DNA of 64,000 bases from Parapristionchus giblindavisi (taxonomy: Eukaryota > Nematoda > Chromadorea > Rhabditida > Diplogasteridae): NCBI GenBank assembly GCA_943737045.1, contig CALSFV010000062.1, positions 434,001 through 498,000 on the forward strand, written 5' to 3'. The notes beneath the pieces are model-generated. The model had not been told where the DNA came from and ran no database searches. It was given only the letters and a program-made list of their open reading frames with translations. Below are positions 24,134-36,400 of the stretch, in pieces. Position numbers and translations under genes: made by a program. Numbering within the stretch: the stretch's first letter is position 1; every line of letters begins with the position of its first letter.

Positions 24134-27016
24134 TTACACAGAAATGAGATCACTTAATACATTCGAATGTAACAATAGAGATCTGAATTGTCTATGGGAA
24201 GAACTAGAAATAATGTGAGGGGGTAACTTCTTGAAAAATCTACTGGTTCTTAAAGCGAAAGAATGATAACGACAAGAGACACGGGTAAATTCTATATGAA
24301 TGGCAAAAGTATTGACTCGAGATCTAACCGGTCTAAATGAATACATAGAGGACATGGCTATATTAACTTCCCCTTTCATGATCTGTCTCGCCAGGACAAG
24401 ATCGTTTAGTGTTCTACGCTCAGAGAGAGGCCGCAAGTTCAAAACACGCAACCGATCGATATATGAAGGTAGAGAGAGAGGATATGAGGAAGAAGGGAAA
24501 CAACGATAAAATAGAATACGAGTGAACAATTCTTGGACTTTTTCTAATTTAAGAATGTCTTTGGAGAGGTATGGATTCCAGAAAGGGGAAGCGAATTCAA
24601 GATGGGGAAGGACATAAGTACGAAAACATTTAAGAAGAATAATTGGACAATCAACAGAGACTGCCTTTAAAAGGATATGAAGAGCAATTTGGGCCTTATG
24701 TACACGATCATCAACAGAGAGAGATCTACCGAGGGATGAATCAACTTGTACTCCGAGATCTCTAGAATGGCTAACAGGAGTAAGAATTATATTATTGATT
24801 GTGTATGAAGGGGAGAGGGAATGACTACCAATGTGCAGATGGGTACATTTAGGAGCTGAAAGTTGCAGTTGATTAGATTGAGTCCATGAGAAAATGGCAT
24901 CTAAGGCACTTTGGAATTGATTTGTATGGCTAACATAAGTAGTAGAATCATAGGAGGTATAGAGCTTAATATCGTCAGCATATGCTTGAATGAAAACGGC
25001 AGAAAGATTTGTGATTGAGGAGGAAATATCAGCGATGTACAGGATAAACAGAATAGGGCCAAGAACAGACCCCTGAGGGACTCCAGAGAGAACAGGAAAA
25101 CTATCAGAGAATAAATCATCTAAGCGAACAGAAAACGTGCGATCAGTAAGGAAAGAGATAATCCATGACAAGAGTTGTCCGGATATACCGTAATGAAAGC
25201 ACTTATCGATTAATTTAGAGAAAGGGACGCTATCAAAGGCACGAGAGAAATCAAGATAAGCCACGTCAATAGATTCCTTACGAGAAAGTGCAGAGGACCA
25301 GTCATTTTCACATTGAAGTAGATTGGTAACAACAGATGCACCACTTCTAAAACCATGTTGATAATCCGGGATAATGTTACATGAAACAAGATGAGGGACA
25401 AGTTTTGTTTTCACCAAACGTTCCATGGTCTTAGATGCAGCAGACAAGATAGAGATAGGCCTATAAGAAGAAGGGGAGCTATGATCTTTGCCAGGTTTGG
25501 GCAAAGGCGTGATAAGTGAGTGTTTCCATATTTTAGGAACAGATCCGGAGATAATGCTAAGATTGTAGATATCACAAAGCGGGAGTGCAAGAGAAGAAGC
25601 GCACTTGGAGAAAATTATTTGAGGAATAGAGTCAGCACCCATAGACCCTGATGGTTTAAGTTTCTTGAGGGCTTTGTGAACTTCAAATGGGAGGAAAGAT
25701 ATATTAGATAGAGAAGGAGACTGAGAGGAATAGGGGTTATGAGGGAAAGATAGAGGAATACCATTGTCAATCGTGAAACTAGAAGCAAATTCACTAGCAA
25801 GCAAATTGGCTTTTTCATAAGTGCCAGTGAAGGATTCACCAGAGTTATTAATGAGAACCTTAGGAGATATTGATTTAGGACGAGTGAGTGAGGAGATATG
25901 TCTATAAAGATCTTTGGAGCGAGATAACTTTTTGCGCTCACAAAACTTGTTCCATTTATTGATTTGTTTCAAAAGGTTATTACTGCATTGGTCATAGAGA
26001 TTGCGAACGACTGGTATGTTAATCTTTGGAAAGAGAGCCAAACGATGAGATATGAGCTTTCGAATATGGGAAGGATATGATTGGATAGAGGAACGAGGAG
26101 TACGGTATGGCACAAATCGATCGATAGCACCATGTATCGTAACCATGAAAGAATCATAGACAGAATCAATATCAGGACAATCAGAGAAGAGTGCGAACCA
26201 ATCAATCGAGTCTAGATAAGCAGATAGAGCGTCATAATCAGTACGAGCATAATCACGAATGAGAGATTGGGCAGGAGGAATAGTGTCAAAAGATACTGTA
26301 AAAGAAATGCCAGAATGGTCACAAGAAGGAAATGATGGGATAACTGTAGCAGAGGGGATTACTGTGGGATCGGATGAGAGTAACCAATCGATAGATCTAC
26401 TGTTACGAGTGGGAAGACTACAACAATGTGATAAATCAGATGAATTGACAAACGAGTGAAGTGAACGATCAGAAGGTGTGGTGGGTGGTGTAAGAGAATC
26501 GGAGTTAAAGTCACCACAGATAACTATGGGGAAAGGTGAGGAAGCAACGATATCGGACAAAAGAGACACAAGTGAATCAGTCTGAGAAAGTGAATAATTG
26601 GGAGGTCTGTAAACGAGGCAAAGACGGAAAAATGAGGATGTAGGGGATTGAATATCGATTGAAAGGACTTCTAGAGTAGGGGTAGAGATGGGAACAACGG
26701 TGAAAGATAAATGGTCTCTAATAACAAACGCAATTCCACCACCGCGAGATTTTCGGTCGAGGCGGACTACAGTATATGGGAGATGGCCAGTAATGAGCGA
26801 GGACGGATAACGAGATGATAGCCAGGTCTCTGTCAATAAGACAATATCAGGCTGGGTAGTAGATAGATAGGAACGAAATTCAGAAAGTTTGTTAACCAAT
26901 GATCTGATGTTGTAATACGAACAATTCAGTGTCAGAAAGGGACTAGCTAGTGTGCCTATTTTGAGGGGGGAGAGCGGGCAGCAGCCTTCTTCTTGTCCTT
27001 GGCAGCCTGGAGGTCC
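24134..27016 (-). CDS. LINE ORF2: AP endonuclease plus reverse transcriptase
   Basis: Likely product: the replicase that nicks target DNA and reverse-transcribes the LINE RNA. The given span is the full stop-to-stop frame; recognisable endonuclease starts near 26926 with LNCSYYNIRSL. Counting residue 1 at 26899, the endonuclease shows LLTETWL (21-27, catalytic E), GGGIAFVIRD (53-62), CGDFNSD (128-134), SIDWLL (169-174) and CDHSGISF (193-200, catalytic D-H). The RT shows LITPLPKPGK (462-471), YRPISIL (479-485), LDFSRAFD (549-556), SGVPQGSVLGP (605-615) and AYADD (639-643, catalytic DD). All key residues are present and there is no internal stop, so it may be active. No ATG lies in frame upstream of the endonuclease: 26899 is TTG inside a conserved motif and the first in-frame ATG is at residue 252. 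The frame overlaps ORF1 by about 60 nt in the -1 phase, so translation probably depends on ORF1 by frameshifting or reinitiation. Confidence 0.92.
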   Translation of the reverse strand, partial: GPPGCQGQEEGCCPLSPLKIGTLASPFLTLNCSYYNIRSLVNKLSEFRSYLSTTQPDIVLLTETWLSSRYPSSLITGHLPYTVVRLDRKSRGGGIAFVIRDHLSFTVVPISTPTLEVLSIDIQSPTSSFFRLCLVYRPPNYSLSQTDSLVSLLSDIVASSPFPIVICGDFNSDSLTPPTTPSDRSLHSFVNSSDLSHCCSLPTRNSRSIDWLLSSDPTVIPSATVIPSFPSCDHSGISFTVSFDTIPPAQSLIRDYARTDYDALSAYLDSIDWFALFSDCPDIDSVYDSFMVTIHGAIDRFVPYRTPRSSIQSYPSHIRKLISHRLALFPKINIPVVRNLYDQCSNNLLKQINKWNKFCERKKLSRSKDLYRHISSLTRPKSISPKVLINNSGESFTGTYEKANLLASEFASSFTIDNGIPLSFPHNPYSSQSPSLSNISFLPFEVHKALKKLKPSGSMGADSIPQIIFSKCASSLALPLCDIYNLSIISGSVPKIWKHSLITPLPKPGKDHSSPSSYRPISILSAASKTMERLVKTKLVPHLVSCNIIPDYQHGFRSGASVVTNLLQCENDWSSALSRKESIDVAYLDFSRAFDSVPFSKLIDKCFHYGISGQLLSWIISFLTDRTFSVRLDDLFSDSFPVLSGVPQGSVLGPILFILYIADISSSITNLSAVFIQAYADDIKLYTSYDSTTYVSHTNQFQSALDAIFSWTQSNQLQLSAPKCTHLHIGSHSLSPSYTINNIILTPVSHSRDLGVQVDSSLGRSLSVDDRVHKAQIALHILLKAVSVDCPIILLKCFRTYVLPHLEFASPFWNPYLSKDILKLEKVQELFTRILFYRCFPSSSYPLSLPSYIDRLRVLNLRPLSERRTLNDLVLARQIMKGEVNIAMSSMYSFRPVRSRVNTFAIHIEFTRVSCRYHSFALRTSRFFKKLPPHIISSSSHRQFRSLLLHSNVLSDLISV
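26956..26976 (-). other. ORF1/ORF2 overlap with a possible -1 frameshift site
   Basis: Near the end of ORF1 the codons read TCT CCC CCC TCA AAA TAG. The C6 run (26965-26970) sits seven codon positions or fewer before the stop. ORF2 is in the -1 frame and stays open across it (CTC AAA ATA GGC). T-CCC-CCC allows a plausible two-site slip, but a downstream structure was not evaluated. Stop-coupled reinitiation is the alternative. Confidence 0.45.
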
Positions 27017-27684
27017 TTACGAGGGATGATGGCCCCGTCGAAGATGGCGATATCCTCCCCACGAGCCCGACGCTCCTTCGCCTCTCTTCTCACCTCATAT
27101 GCCTCCCTTCGCTGCTCAGCAGTCAGGGATGGTCTTACATATACGGTCGAGAAGGTCGGGTTGGAGCGTACGAGATGGGAGGACTTCAGGAACGCCTGCT
27201 GACCGCTCTTACTGGGAAACATGACCTTGACCTTGCGCGGGTGAGGCGCACGGCCACTCTCATTCTCCCTCCTGGCTCCCATGCGGAATACACACAGGGG
27301 TTCCATCTCGACCCCAGTGAGATCGAGTATTTGAGTGACCTTCACGTGGTCCTCTTTCACTCGCTCACTCGGGATCTCAGAGATAGACTCCGCCAGATGT
27401 TCGATGACCACGGAACGTTCTCGCTTATCCCGCTCAATGGCATCATCAGCGATAGCCGTGATCTTTGGTCTCTCGAGGAGCCGATCGATCACAATGGCCG
27501 AGGTGCGGAGGAGCAGAATCAGACCTTTGTCCTTCTGATCAACCTCCTCACTATCGAGATAAGCCTTGAGCGAGACAAGGAAAGTGGCCGTGGTCTCCTC
27601 CGGAGTGGCAGAAATAGAGATTTCCGCCGCCACCTGACTACGGAGGGACGAGGGAGAGATGAGAGCGTCACGTTTGGGGGCCAT
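26956..27684 (-). CDS. LINE ORF1 protein (242 aa)
   Basis: It starts at a true ATG (27682-27684) about 200 nt inside the element and ends at TAG (26956-26958), overlapping the ORF2 frame. ORF1 proteins of LINEs coat the element RNA and act as chaperones; that role is assumed from position. Visible features are an acidic, helix-prone N-terminal half, then a basic region (RAPHPRKVKVMFPSKSG, about 148-164) and VYVRPSLTAEQRREAYEVRR (about 180-200). A charged KERRARGED segment follows and the C-terminus is lysine/alanine-rich. The R-P-x-L-T-x-x-QR then R-x-GE pattern is, from memory, typical of ORF1s in invertebrate CR1-like elements. No CCHC zinc knuckle is seen. The long plus-strand frame over the same bases is a shadow. 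Confidence 0.8.
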   Translation of the reverse strand: MAPKRDALISPSSLRSQVAAEISISATPEETTATFLVSLKAYLDSEEVDQKDKGLILLLRTSAIVIDRLLERPKITAIADDAIERDKRERSVVIEHLAESISEIPSERVKEDHVKVTQILDLTGVEMEPLCVFRMGARRENESGRAPHPRKVKVMFPSKSGQQAFLKSSHLVRSNPTFSTVYVRPSLTAEQRREAYEVRREAKERRARGEDIAIFDGAIIPRKDLQAAKDKKKAAARSPPSK

Positions 27685-27886
27685 AGTGTGAGAGAGAAGG
27701 GGATGGATGGGAAAGGGAAAGAGATAAGTTAAGGAAAAGAAAAGAAAGGAAACAAGACGAAAATGTGAGAAAGAATCAAGGAAAACCTAGATATCGATCG
27801 GTAACGAGAGCAAGGGAAGCGGTCACCTCTCACTAGCGAAGATAGAGAGGGAAGTGAGATAGAGAGGGAAGTGAGATAGAGAGGGA
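27685..27886 (-). other. LINE 5' UTR with 17-bp tandem repeats
   Basis: This is a purine-rich (plus-strand) leader between the element's 5' end and the ORF1 ATG. Its outermost part (27841-27886) consists of 2.7 copies of GATAGAGAGGGAAGTGA. 5' tandem repeats at a LINE start may hold promoter elements, but no known motif was recognised. Confidence 0.7.
27841..27886. repeat. 17-bp tandem repeat at the LINE 5' end
   Basis: GATAGAGAGGGAAGTGA is at 27841-27857 and 27858-27874, with a partial third copy at 27875-27886 that abuts the satellite exactly. Confidence 0.9.
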
Positions 27887-27891
27887 ATATA
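27887..27891. repeat. Possible short TSD of the LINE, right copy
   Basis: ATATA begins the resumed satellite, matching 23735-23739. See the left copy for the ambiguity. Confidence 0.5.
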
Positions 27892-29124
27892 CCATTTGAA
27901 AGAGCAAAGAATTCTGCATATGGTAAACCTCAGTTCGCTTCGAACAGTAATCTTTTAGCGCGGCCATATTGACCGAAGTACGAAAGTAACTTTCACTCTG
28001 ATATGGTGAAAACAACTTATGAGATACAAAAATTACAACGATGCCTATCGTGTGATATACCATTTGAAAGAGCAAAGAAATCTGATTAACATATGTATTT
28101 CTCCCATGCTGAAAGTCACCAAATTGGTTCAAACTAGAAAATTATCTTTCATTACTGTGTGAATTTTGTCACAAAACAATTCATGACAAGATAGATTTTT
28201 AGCAACACCCATGTTGTCATATACCATTTGAAAGAGCAAAGAATTCTGCATATGGTAAACCTCAGTTCGCTTCGAACAGTAATCTTTTAGCGCGGCCATA
28301 TTGACCGAAGTACGAAAGTAACTTTCACTCTGATATGGTGAAAACAGCTTATGAGATACAAAAATTACAACGATGCCTATCGTGTGATATACCATTTGAA
28401 AGAGCAAAGAAATCTGATTAACATAAGTATTTCTCCCGTGCTGAAAGTCACAAAACTGGTTCAAACTAGAAAATTATCTTTCATTACTGTGTGAATTTTG
28501 TCACAAAACAATTCATGACAAGATAGATTTTTAGCAACACCCATGTTGTCATATACCATTTGAAAGAGCAAAGAATTCTGAATAAGGTAAACCTCAGTTC
28601 GCTTCGAACAGTATTCTTTTAGCGCGGCCATATTAACCGAAGTACGAAAGTAACTTTCACTCTGATATGATGAAAACAGCTTATGAGATACAAAAATTAC
28701 AACGATGCCTATCGTGTGATATACCATTTGAAAGAGCAAAGAAATCTGATTAACATAAGTATTTCTCCCATGCTGAAAGTCACCAAATTGGTTCAAACTA
28801 GAAAATTATCTTTCATTACTGTGTGAATTTTGTCACAAAACAATTCATGACAAGATAGATTTTTAGCAACACCCATGTTGTCATATACCATTTGAAAGAG
28901 CAAAGAATTCTGCATATGGTAAACCTCAGTTCGCTTCGAACAGTAATCTTTTAGCGCGGCCATATTGACCGAAGTACGAAAGTAACTTTCACTCTGATAT
29001 GGTGAAAACAGCTTATGAGATACAAAAATTACAACGATGCCTATCGTGTGATATACCATTTGAAAGAGCAAAGAAATCTGATTAACATAAGTATTTCTCC
29101 CGTGCTGAAAGTCACAAAACTGGT

Positions 29125-32100
29125 TCAAACTAGAAAATTATCTTTCATTACTGTGTGAATTTTGTCACAAAACAATTCATGACAAGATAGATTTCTAGCA
29201 ACACCCATGTTGTCATATACCATTTGAAATGGCAAAAAATTCTGAATAAGGTAAACCTCAGTTCGCTTCGAACAGTAATCTTTTAGTGCGGCCATATTGA
29301 CCGAAGTACGAAAATAACTTTCACTCTGATATGATGAAAATAGCTTATGAGATACAAAAATTACAACGATGCCTATAGTGTGATATACCATTTGAAAGAG
29401 CAAAACATTCTGATTAACATAAGCATTTCTCCCATGCTGAAAGTCACAAAACTGGTTCAAACTAGAAAATTATCTTTCATTACTGTGTGAATTTTGTCAC
29501 AAAACAATTCATGACAAGATAGATTTTTAGCAACACCCATGTTGTCATATACCATTTGAAAGAGCAAAGAATTCTGAATAAGGTAAACCTCAGTTCGCTT
29601 CGAACAGTATTCTTTTAGCGCGGCCATATTGACCGAAGTACGAAAGTAACTTTCACTCTGATATGATGAAAACAGCTTATGAGATACAAAAATTACAACG
29701 ATGCCTATCCTGTGATATACCATTTGAAAGAGCAAAGAAATCTGATTAACATAAGTATTTCTCCCATGCTGAAAGTCACCAAATTGGTTCAAACTAGAAA
29801 ATTATCTTTCATTACTGTGTGAATTTTGTCACAAAACAATTCATGACAAGATAGATTTCTAGCAACACCCATGTTGTCATATACCATTTGAAAGAGCAAA
29901 GAATTCTGCATATGGTAAACCTCAGTTCGCTTCGAACAGTAATCTTTTAGCGCGGCCATATTGACCGAAGTACGAAAGTAACTTTCACTCTGATATGGTG
30001 AAAACAGCTTATGAGATACAAAAATTACAACGATGCCTATCGTGTGATATACCATTTGAAAGAGCAAAGAAATCTGATTAACATAAGTATTTCTCCCGTG
30101 CTGAAAGTCACAAAACTGGTTCAAACTAGAAAATTATCTTTCATTACTGTGTGAATTTTGTCACAAAACAATTCATGACAAGATAGATTTCTAGCAACAC
30201 CCATGTTGTCATATACCATTTGAAATGGCAAAAAATTCTGAATAAGGTAAACCTCAGTTCGCTTCGAACAGTAATCTTTTAGTGCGGCCATATTGACCGA
30301 AGTACGAAAATAACTTTCACTCTGATATGATGAAAATAGCTTATGAGATACAAAAATTACAACGATGCCTATAGTGTGATATACCATTTGAAAGAGCAAA
30401 ACATTCTGATTAACATAAGCATTTCTCCCATGCTGAAAGTCACAAAACTGGTTCAAACTAGAAAATTATCTTTCATTACTGTGTGAATTTTGTCACAAAA
30501 CAATTCATGACAAGATAGATTTTTAGCAACACCCATGTTGTCATATACCATTTGAAAGAGCAAAGAATTCTGAATAAGGTAAACCTCAGTTCGCTTCGAA
30601 CAGTATTCTTTTAGCGCGGCCATATTGACCGAAGTACGAAAGTAACTTTCACTCTGATATGATGAAAACAGCTTATGAGATACAAAAATTACAACGATGC
30701 CTATCCTGTGATATACCATTTGAAAGAGCAAAGAAATCTGATTAACATAAGTATTTCTCCCATGCTGAAAGTCACCAAATTGGTTCAAACTAGAAAATTA
30801 TCTTTCATTACTGTGTGAATTTTGTCACAAAACAATTCATGACAAGATAGATTTCTAGCAACACCCATGTTGTCATATACCATTTGAAAGAGCAAAGAAT
30901 TCTGCATATGGTAAACCTCAGTTCGCTTCGAACAGTAATCTTTTAGCGCGGCCATATTGACCGAAGTACGAAAGTAACTTTCACTCTGATATGGTGAAAA
31001 CAGCTTATGAGATACAAAAATTACAACGATGCCTATCGTGTGATATACCATTTGAAAGAGCAAAGAAATCTGATTAACATAAGTATTTCTCCCGTGCTGA
31101 AAGTCACAAAACTGGTTCAAACTAGAAAATTATCTTTCATTACTGTGTGAATTTTGTCACAAAACAATTCATGACAAGATAGATTTTTAGCAACACCCAT
31201 GTTGTCATATACCATTTGAAAGAGCAAAGAATTCTGAATAAGGTAAACCTCAGTTCGCTTCGAACAGTATTCTTTTAGCGCGGCCATATTGACCGAAGTA
31301 CGAAAGTAACTTTCACTCTGATATGATGAAAACAGCATATGAGATACAAAAATTACAACGATGCCTATCCTGTGATATACCATTTGAAAGAGCAAAGAAA
31401 TCTGATTAACATAAGTATTTCTCCCATGCTGAAAGTCACCAAATTGGTTCAAACTAGAAAATTATCTTTCATTACTGTGTGAATTTTGTCACAAAACAAT
31501 TCATGACAAGATAGATTTCTAGCAACACCCATGTTGTCATATACCATTTGAAAGAGCAAAGAATTCTGCATATGGTAAACCTCAGTTCGCTTCGAACAGT
31601 AATCTTTTAGCGCGGCCATATTGACCGAAGTACGAAAGTAACTTTCACTCTGATATGGTGAAAACAGCTTATGAGATACAAAAATTACAACGATGCCTAT
31701 CGTGTGATATACCATTTGAAAGAGCAAAGAAATCTGATTAACATAAGTATTTCTCCCGTGCTGAAAGTCACAAAACTGGTTCAAACTAGAAAATTATCTT
31801 TCATTACTGTGTGAATTTTGTCACAAAACAATTCATGACAAGATAGATTTCTAGCAACACCCATGTTGTCATATACCATTTGAAATGGCAAAAAATTCTG
31901 AATAAGGTAAACCTCAGTTCGCTTCGAACAGTAATCTTTTAGTGCGGCCATATTGACCGAAGTACGAAAATAACTTTCACTCTGATATGATGAAAATAGC
32001 TTATGAGATACAAAAATTACAACGATGCCTATAGTGTGATATACCATTTGAAAGAGCAAAACATTCTGATTAACATAAGCATTTCTCCCATGCTGAAAGT

Positions 32101-33440
32101 CACAAAACTGGTTCAAACTAGAAAATTATCTTTCATTACTGTGTGAATTTTGTCACAAAACAATTCATGACAAGATAGATTTTTAGCAACACCCATGTTG
32201 TCATATACCATTTGAAAGAGCAAAGAATTCTGAATAAGGTAAACCTCAGTTCGCTTCGAACAGTATTCTTTTAGCGCGGCCATATTGACCGAAGTACGAA
32301 AGTAACTTTCACTCTGATATGATGAAAACAGCTTATGAGATACAAAAATTACAACGATGCCTATCCTGTGATATACCATTTGAAAGAGCAAAGAAATCTG
32401 ATTAACATAAGTATTTCTCCCATGCTGAAAGTCACCAAATTGGTTCAAACTAGAAAATTATCTTTCATTACTGTGTGAATTTTGTCACAAAACAATTCAT
32501 GACAAGATAGATTTCTAGCAACACCCATGTTGTCATATACCATTTGAAAGAGCAAAGAATTCTGCATATGGTAAACCTCAGTTCGCTTCGAACAGTAATC
32601 TTTTAGCGCGGCCATATTGACCGAAGTACGAAAGTAACTTTCACTCTGATATGGTGAAAACAGCTTATGAGATACAAAAATTACAACGATGCCTATCGTG
32701 TGATATACCATTTGAAAGAGCAAAGAAATCTGATTAACATAAGTATTTCTCCCGTGCTGAAAGTCACAAAACTGGTTCAAACTAGAAAATTATCTTTCAT
32801 TACTGTGTGAATTTTGTCACAAAACAATTCATGACAAGATAGATTTTTAGCAACACCCATGTTGTCATATACCATTTGAAAGAGCAAAGAATTCTGAATA
32901 AGGTAAACCTCAGTTCGCTTCGAACAGTATTCTTTTAGCGCGGCCATATTGACCGAAGTACGAAAGTAACTTTCACTCTGATATGATGAAAACAGCATAT
33001 GAGATACAAAAATTACAACGATGCCTATCGTGTGATATACCATTTGAAAGAGCAAAGAAATCTGATTAACATAAGTATTTCTCCCATGCTGAAAGTCACC
33101 AAATTGGTTCAAACTAGAAAATTATCTTTCATTACTGTGTGAATTTTGTCACAAAACAATTCATGACAAGATAGATTTTTAGCAACACCCATGTTGTCAT
33201 ATACCATTTGAAAGAGCAAAGAATTCTGCATATGGTAAACCTCAGTTCGCTTCGAACAGTAATCTTTTAGCGCGGCCATATTGACCGAAGTACGAAAGTA
33301 ACTTTCACTCTGATATGGTGAAAACAGCTTATGAGATACAAAAATTACAACGATGCCTATCGTGTGATATACCATTTGAAAGAGCAAAGAAATCTGATTA
33401 ACATAAGTATTTCTCCCGTGCTGAAAGTCACAAAACTGGT
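29125..33440. repeat. Higher-order repeat C: trimer then two 1,660-bp pentamers
   Basis: The trimer at 29125-30120 (996 bp) recurs at 30121-31116 and 31781-32776 with the same diagnostic changes (CTATAGTGTG, CTATCCTGTG and CATATGG monomers). Taken with the two monomers that follow each of the latter, 30121-31780 and 31781-33440 form two 1,660-bp pentamers. A third, more diverged round continues to about 35100 with private changes (AGCATCACCC). Confidence 0.8.
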
Positions 33441-36400
33441 TCAAACTAGAAAATTATCTTTCATTACTGTGTGAATTTTGTCACAAAACAATTCATGACA
33501 AGATAGATTTCTAGCAACACCCATGTTGTCATATACCATTTGAAATGGCAAAAAATTCTGAATAAGGTAAACCTCAGTTCGCTTCGAACAGTAATCTTTT
33601 AGTGCGGCCATATTGACCGAAGTACGAAAATAACTTTCACTCTGATATGATGAAAATAGCTTATGAGATACAAAAATTACAACGATGCCTATAGTGTGAT
33701 ATACCATTTGAAAGAGCAAAACATTCTGATTAACATAAGCATTTCTCCCATGCTGAAAGTCACCAAACTGGTTCAAACTAGAAAATTATCTTTCATTACT
33801 GTGTGAATTTTGTCACAAAACAATTCATGACAAGATAGATTTTTAGCAACACCCATGTTGTCATATACCATTTGAAAAGGCAAAAAATTCTGAATAAGGT
33901 AAACCTCAGTTCGCTTCGAACAGTAATCTTTTAGTGCGGCCATATTGACCGAAGTACGAAAATAACTTTCACTCTGACATGATGAAAATAGCTTATGAGA
34001 TACAAAAAATACAACGATGCCTATCCTGTGATATACCATTTGAAAGAGCAAAGAAATCTGATTAACATAAGTATTTCTCCCATGCTGAAAGTCACCAAAT
34101 TGGTTCAAACTAGAAAATTATCTTTCATTACTGTGTGAATTTTGTCACAAAACAATTCATGACAAGATAGATTTTTAGCAACACCCATGTTGTCATATAC
34201 CATTTGAAAGAGCAAAGAATTCTGCATATGGTAAACCTCAGTTCGCTTCGAACAGTAATCTTTTAGCGCGGCCATATTGACCGAAGTACGAAAGTAACTT
34301 TCACGCTGATATGGTGAAAACAGCTTATGAGATACAAAAATTACAACGATGCCTATCGTGTGATATACCATTTGAAAGAGCAAAGAAATCTGATTAACAT
34401 AAGTATTTCTCCCGTGCTGAAAGTCACAAAACTGGTTCAAACTAGAAAATTATCTTTCATTACAGTGTGAATTTTGTCACAAAACAATTCATGACAAGAT
34501 AGATTTTTAGCATCACCCATGTTGTCATATACCATTTGAAAGAGCAAAGAATTCTGAATAAGGTAAACCTCAGTTCGCTTCGAACAGTATTCTTTTAGCG
34601 CGGCCATATTGACCGAAGTACGAAAGTAACTTTCACTCTGATATGATGAAAACAGCTTATGAGATACAAAAATTACAACGATGCCTATCGTGTGATATAC
34701 CATTTGAAAGAGCAAAGAAATCTGATTAACATAAGTATTTCTCCCATGCTGAAAGTCACCAAATTGGTTCAAACTAGAAAATTATCTTTCATTACTGTGT
34801 GAATTTTGTCACAAAACAATTCATGACAAGATAGATTTTTAGCATCACCCATGTTGTCATATACCATTTGAAAGAGCAAAGAATTCTGAATAAGGTAAAC
34901 CTCAGTTCGCTTCGAACAGTATTCTTTTAGCCCGGCCATATTGACCGAAGTACGAAAGTAACTTTCACTCTGATATGATGAAAACAGCTTATGAGATACA
35001 AAAATTACAACGATGCCTATCGTGTGATATACCATTTGAAAGAGCAAAGAAATCTGATTAACATAAGTATTTCTCCCATGCTGAAAGTCACCAAATTGGT
35101 TCAAACTAGAAAATTATCTTTCATTACTGTGTGAATTTTGTCACAAAACAATTCATGACAAGATAGATTTTTAGCAACACCCATGTTGTCATATACCATT
35201 TGAAAGAGCAAAGAATTCTGCATATGGTAAACCTCAGTTCGCTTCGAACAGTAATCTTTTAGCGCGGCCATATTGACCGAAGTACGAAAGTAACTTTCAC
35301 CCTGATATGGTATATTTAGTAATCTTTTACCATTTGAAAGAGCAAAAAATTCTGAATAACATAAGTATTTTTCCCATGCTGAAAGTCACCAAACTGGTTC
35401 AAACTAGAAAATTATCTTTCATCACTGTGTGAATTTTGTCACAAAACAATTCATAACAAGATAGATTTTTAGCAACACCCATGTTGTCATATACCATTTG
35501 AAAGAGCAAAAAATTCTGAATAAGGTAAACCTCAGTTCGCTTCGAACAGTTATCTTTTAGCGCGGCCATATTGACCGAAGTACGAAAGTAACTTTCACTC
35601 TGATATGATGAAAACAGCTTATGAGATACAAAAATTACAACGATGCCTATCGTGTGATATACCATTTGAAAGTGCAAAAAATTCTGAATAACATAAGTAT
35701 TTTTCCCATGCTGAAAGTCACCAAACTGGTTCAAACTAGAAAATTATCTTTCATTACTGTGTGAATTTTGTCACAAAACAATTCATGACAAGATAGATTT
35801 TTAGCAACACCCATGTTGTCATATACCATTTGAAATGGCAAAAAATTCTGAATAAGGTAAACCTCAGTTCGCTTCGAACAGTAATCTTTTAGTGCGGCCA
35901 TATTGACCGAAGTACGAAAATAACTTTCACTCTGATATGATGAAAATAGCTTATGAGATACAAAAATTACAACGATGCCTATCGTGTGATATACCATTTG
36001 AAAGAGCAAAACATTCTGATTAACATAAGCATTTCTCCCATGCTGAAAGTCACCAAACTGGTTCAAACTAGAAAATTATCTTTCATTACTGTGTGAATTT
36101 TGTCACAAAACAATTCATGACAAGATAGATTTTTAGCAACACCCATGTTGTCATATACCATTTGAAATGGCAAAAAATTCTGAATAAGGTAAACCTCAGT
36201 TCGCTTCGAACAGTAATCTTTTAGTGCGGCCATATTGACCGAAGTACGAAAATAACTTTCACTCTGATATGATGAAAATAGCTTATGAGATACAAAAATT
36301 ACAACGATGCCTATCGTGTGATATACCATTTGAAAGAGCAAAGAAATCTGATTAACATAAGTATTTCTCCCGTTCTGAAAGTCACAAAACTGGTTCAAAC

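Larger units (their letters stand above)
23740..27886 (-). mobile_element. Full-length CR1-like LINE (non-LTR retrotransposon)
   Basis: A 4,147-bp non-satellite segment splits one monomer: CATATA on the left (ending 23739) and ATATACCATTTG on the right (from 27887). This leaves a possible 5-bp ATATA duplication. On the minus strand the order is a short 5' leader with 17-bp repeats, ORF1 (242 aa), ORF2 with apurinic endonuclease and reverse transcriptase, and a ~390-bp 3' UTR ending in an AT-rich ATAATATATAATATA tail. Both ORFs are uninterrupted, so the copy is young. The clade call (CR1/L2 group of the jockey superfamily) is from domain order and RT motifs; exact placement needs a phylogeny. 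Confidence 0.88.

Noticed and set aside
23864..24153. Small minus-strand frames downstream of LINE ORF2
   Set aside because: They lie in the 3' UTR, are low-complexity, include the 26-bp repeat and C-run, and lack conserved motifs.
27175..27732. Plus-strand 185-aa open frame over LINE ORF1
   Set aside because: It is antisense to a recognisable ORF1 within a minus-strand element and resembles no known family. Other plus-strand frames over ORF2 and the RT are shadows of the same kind.
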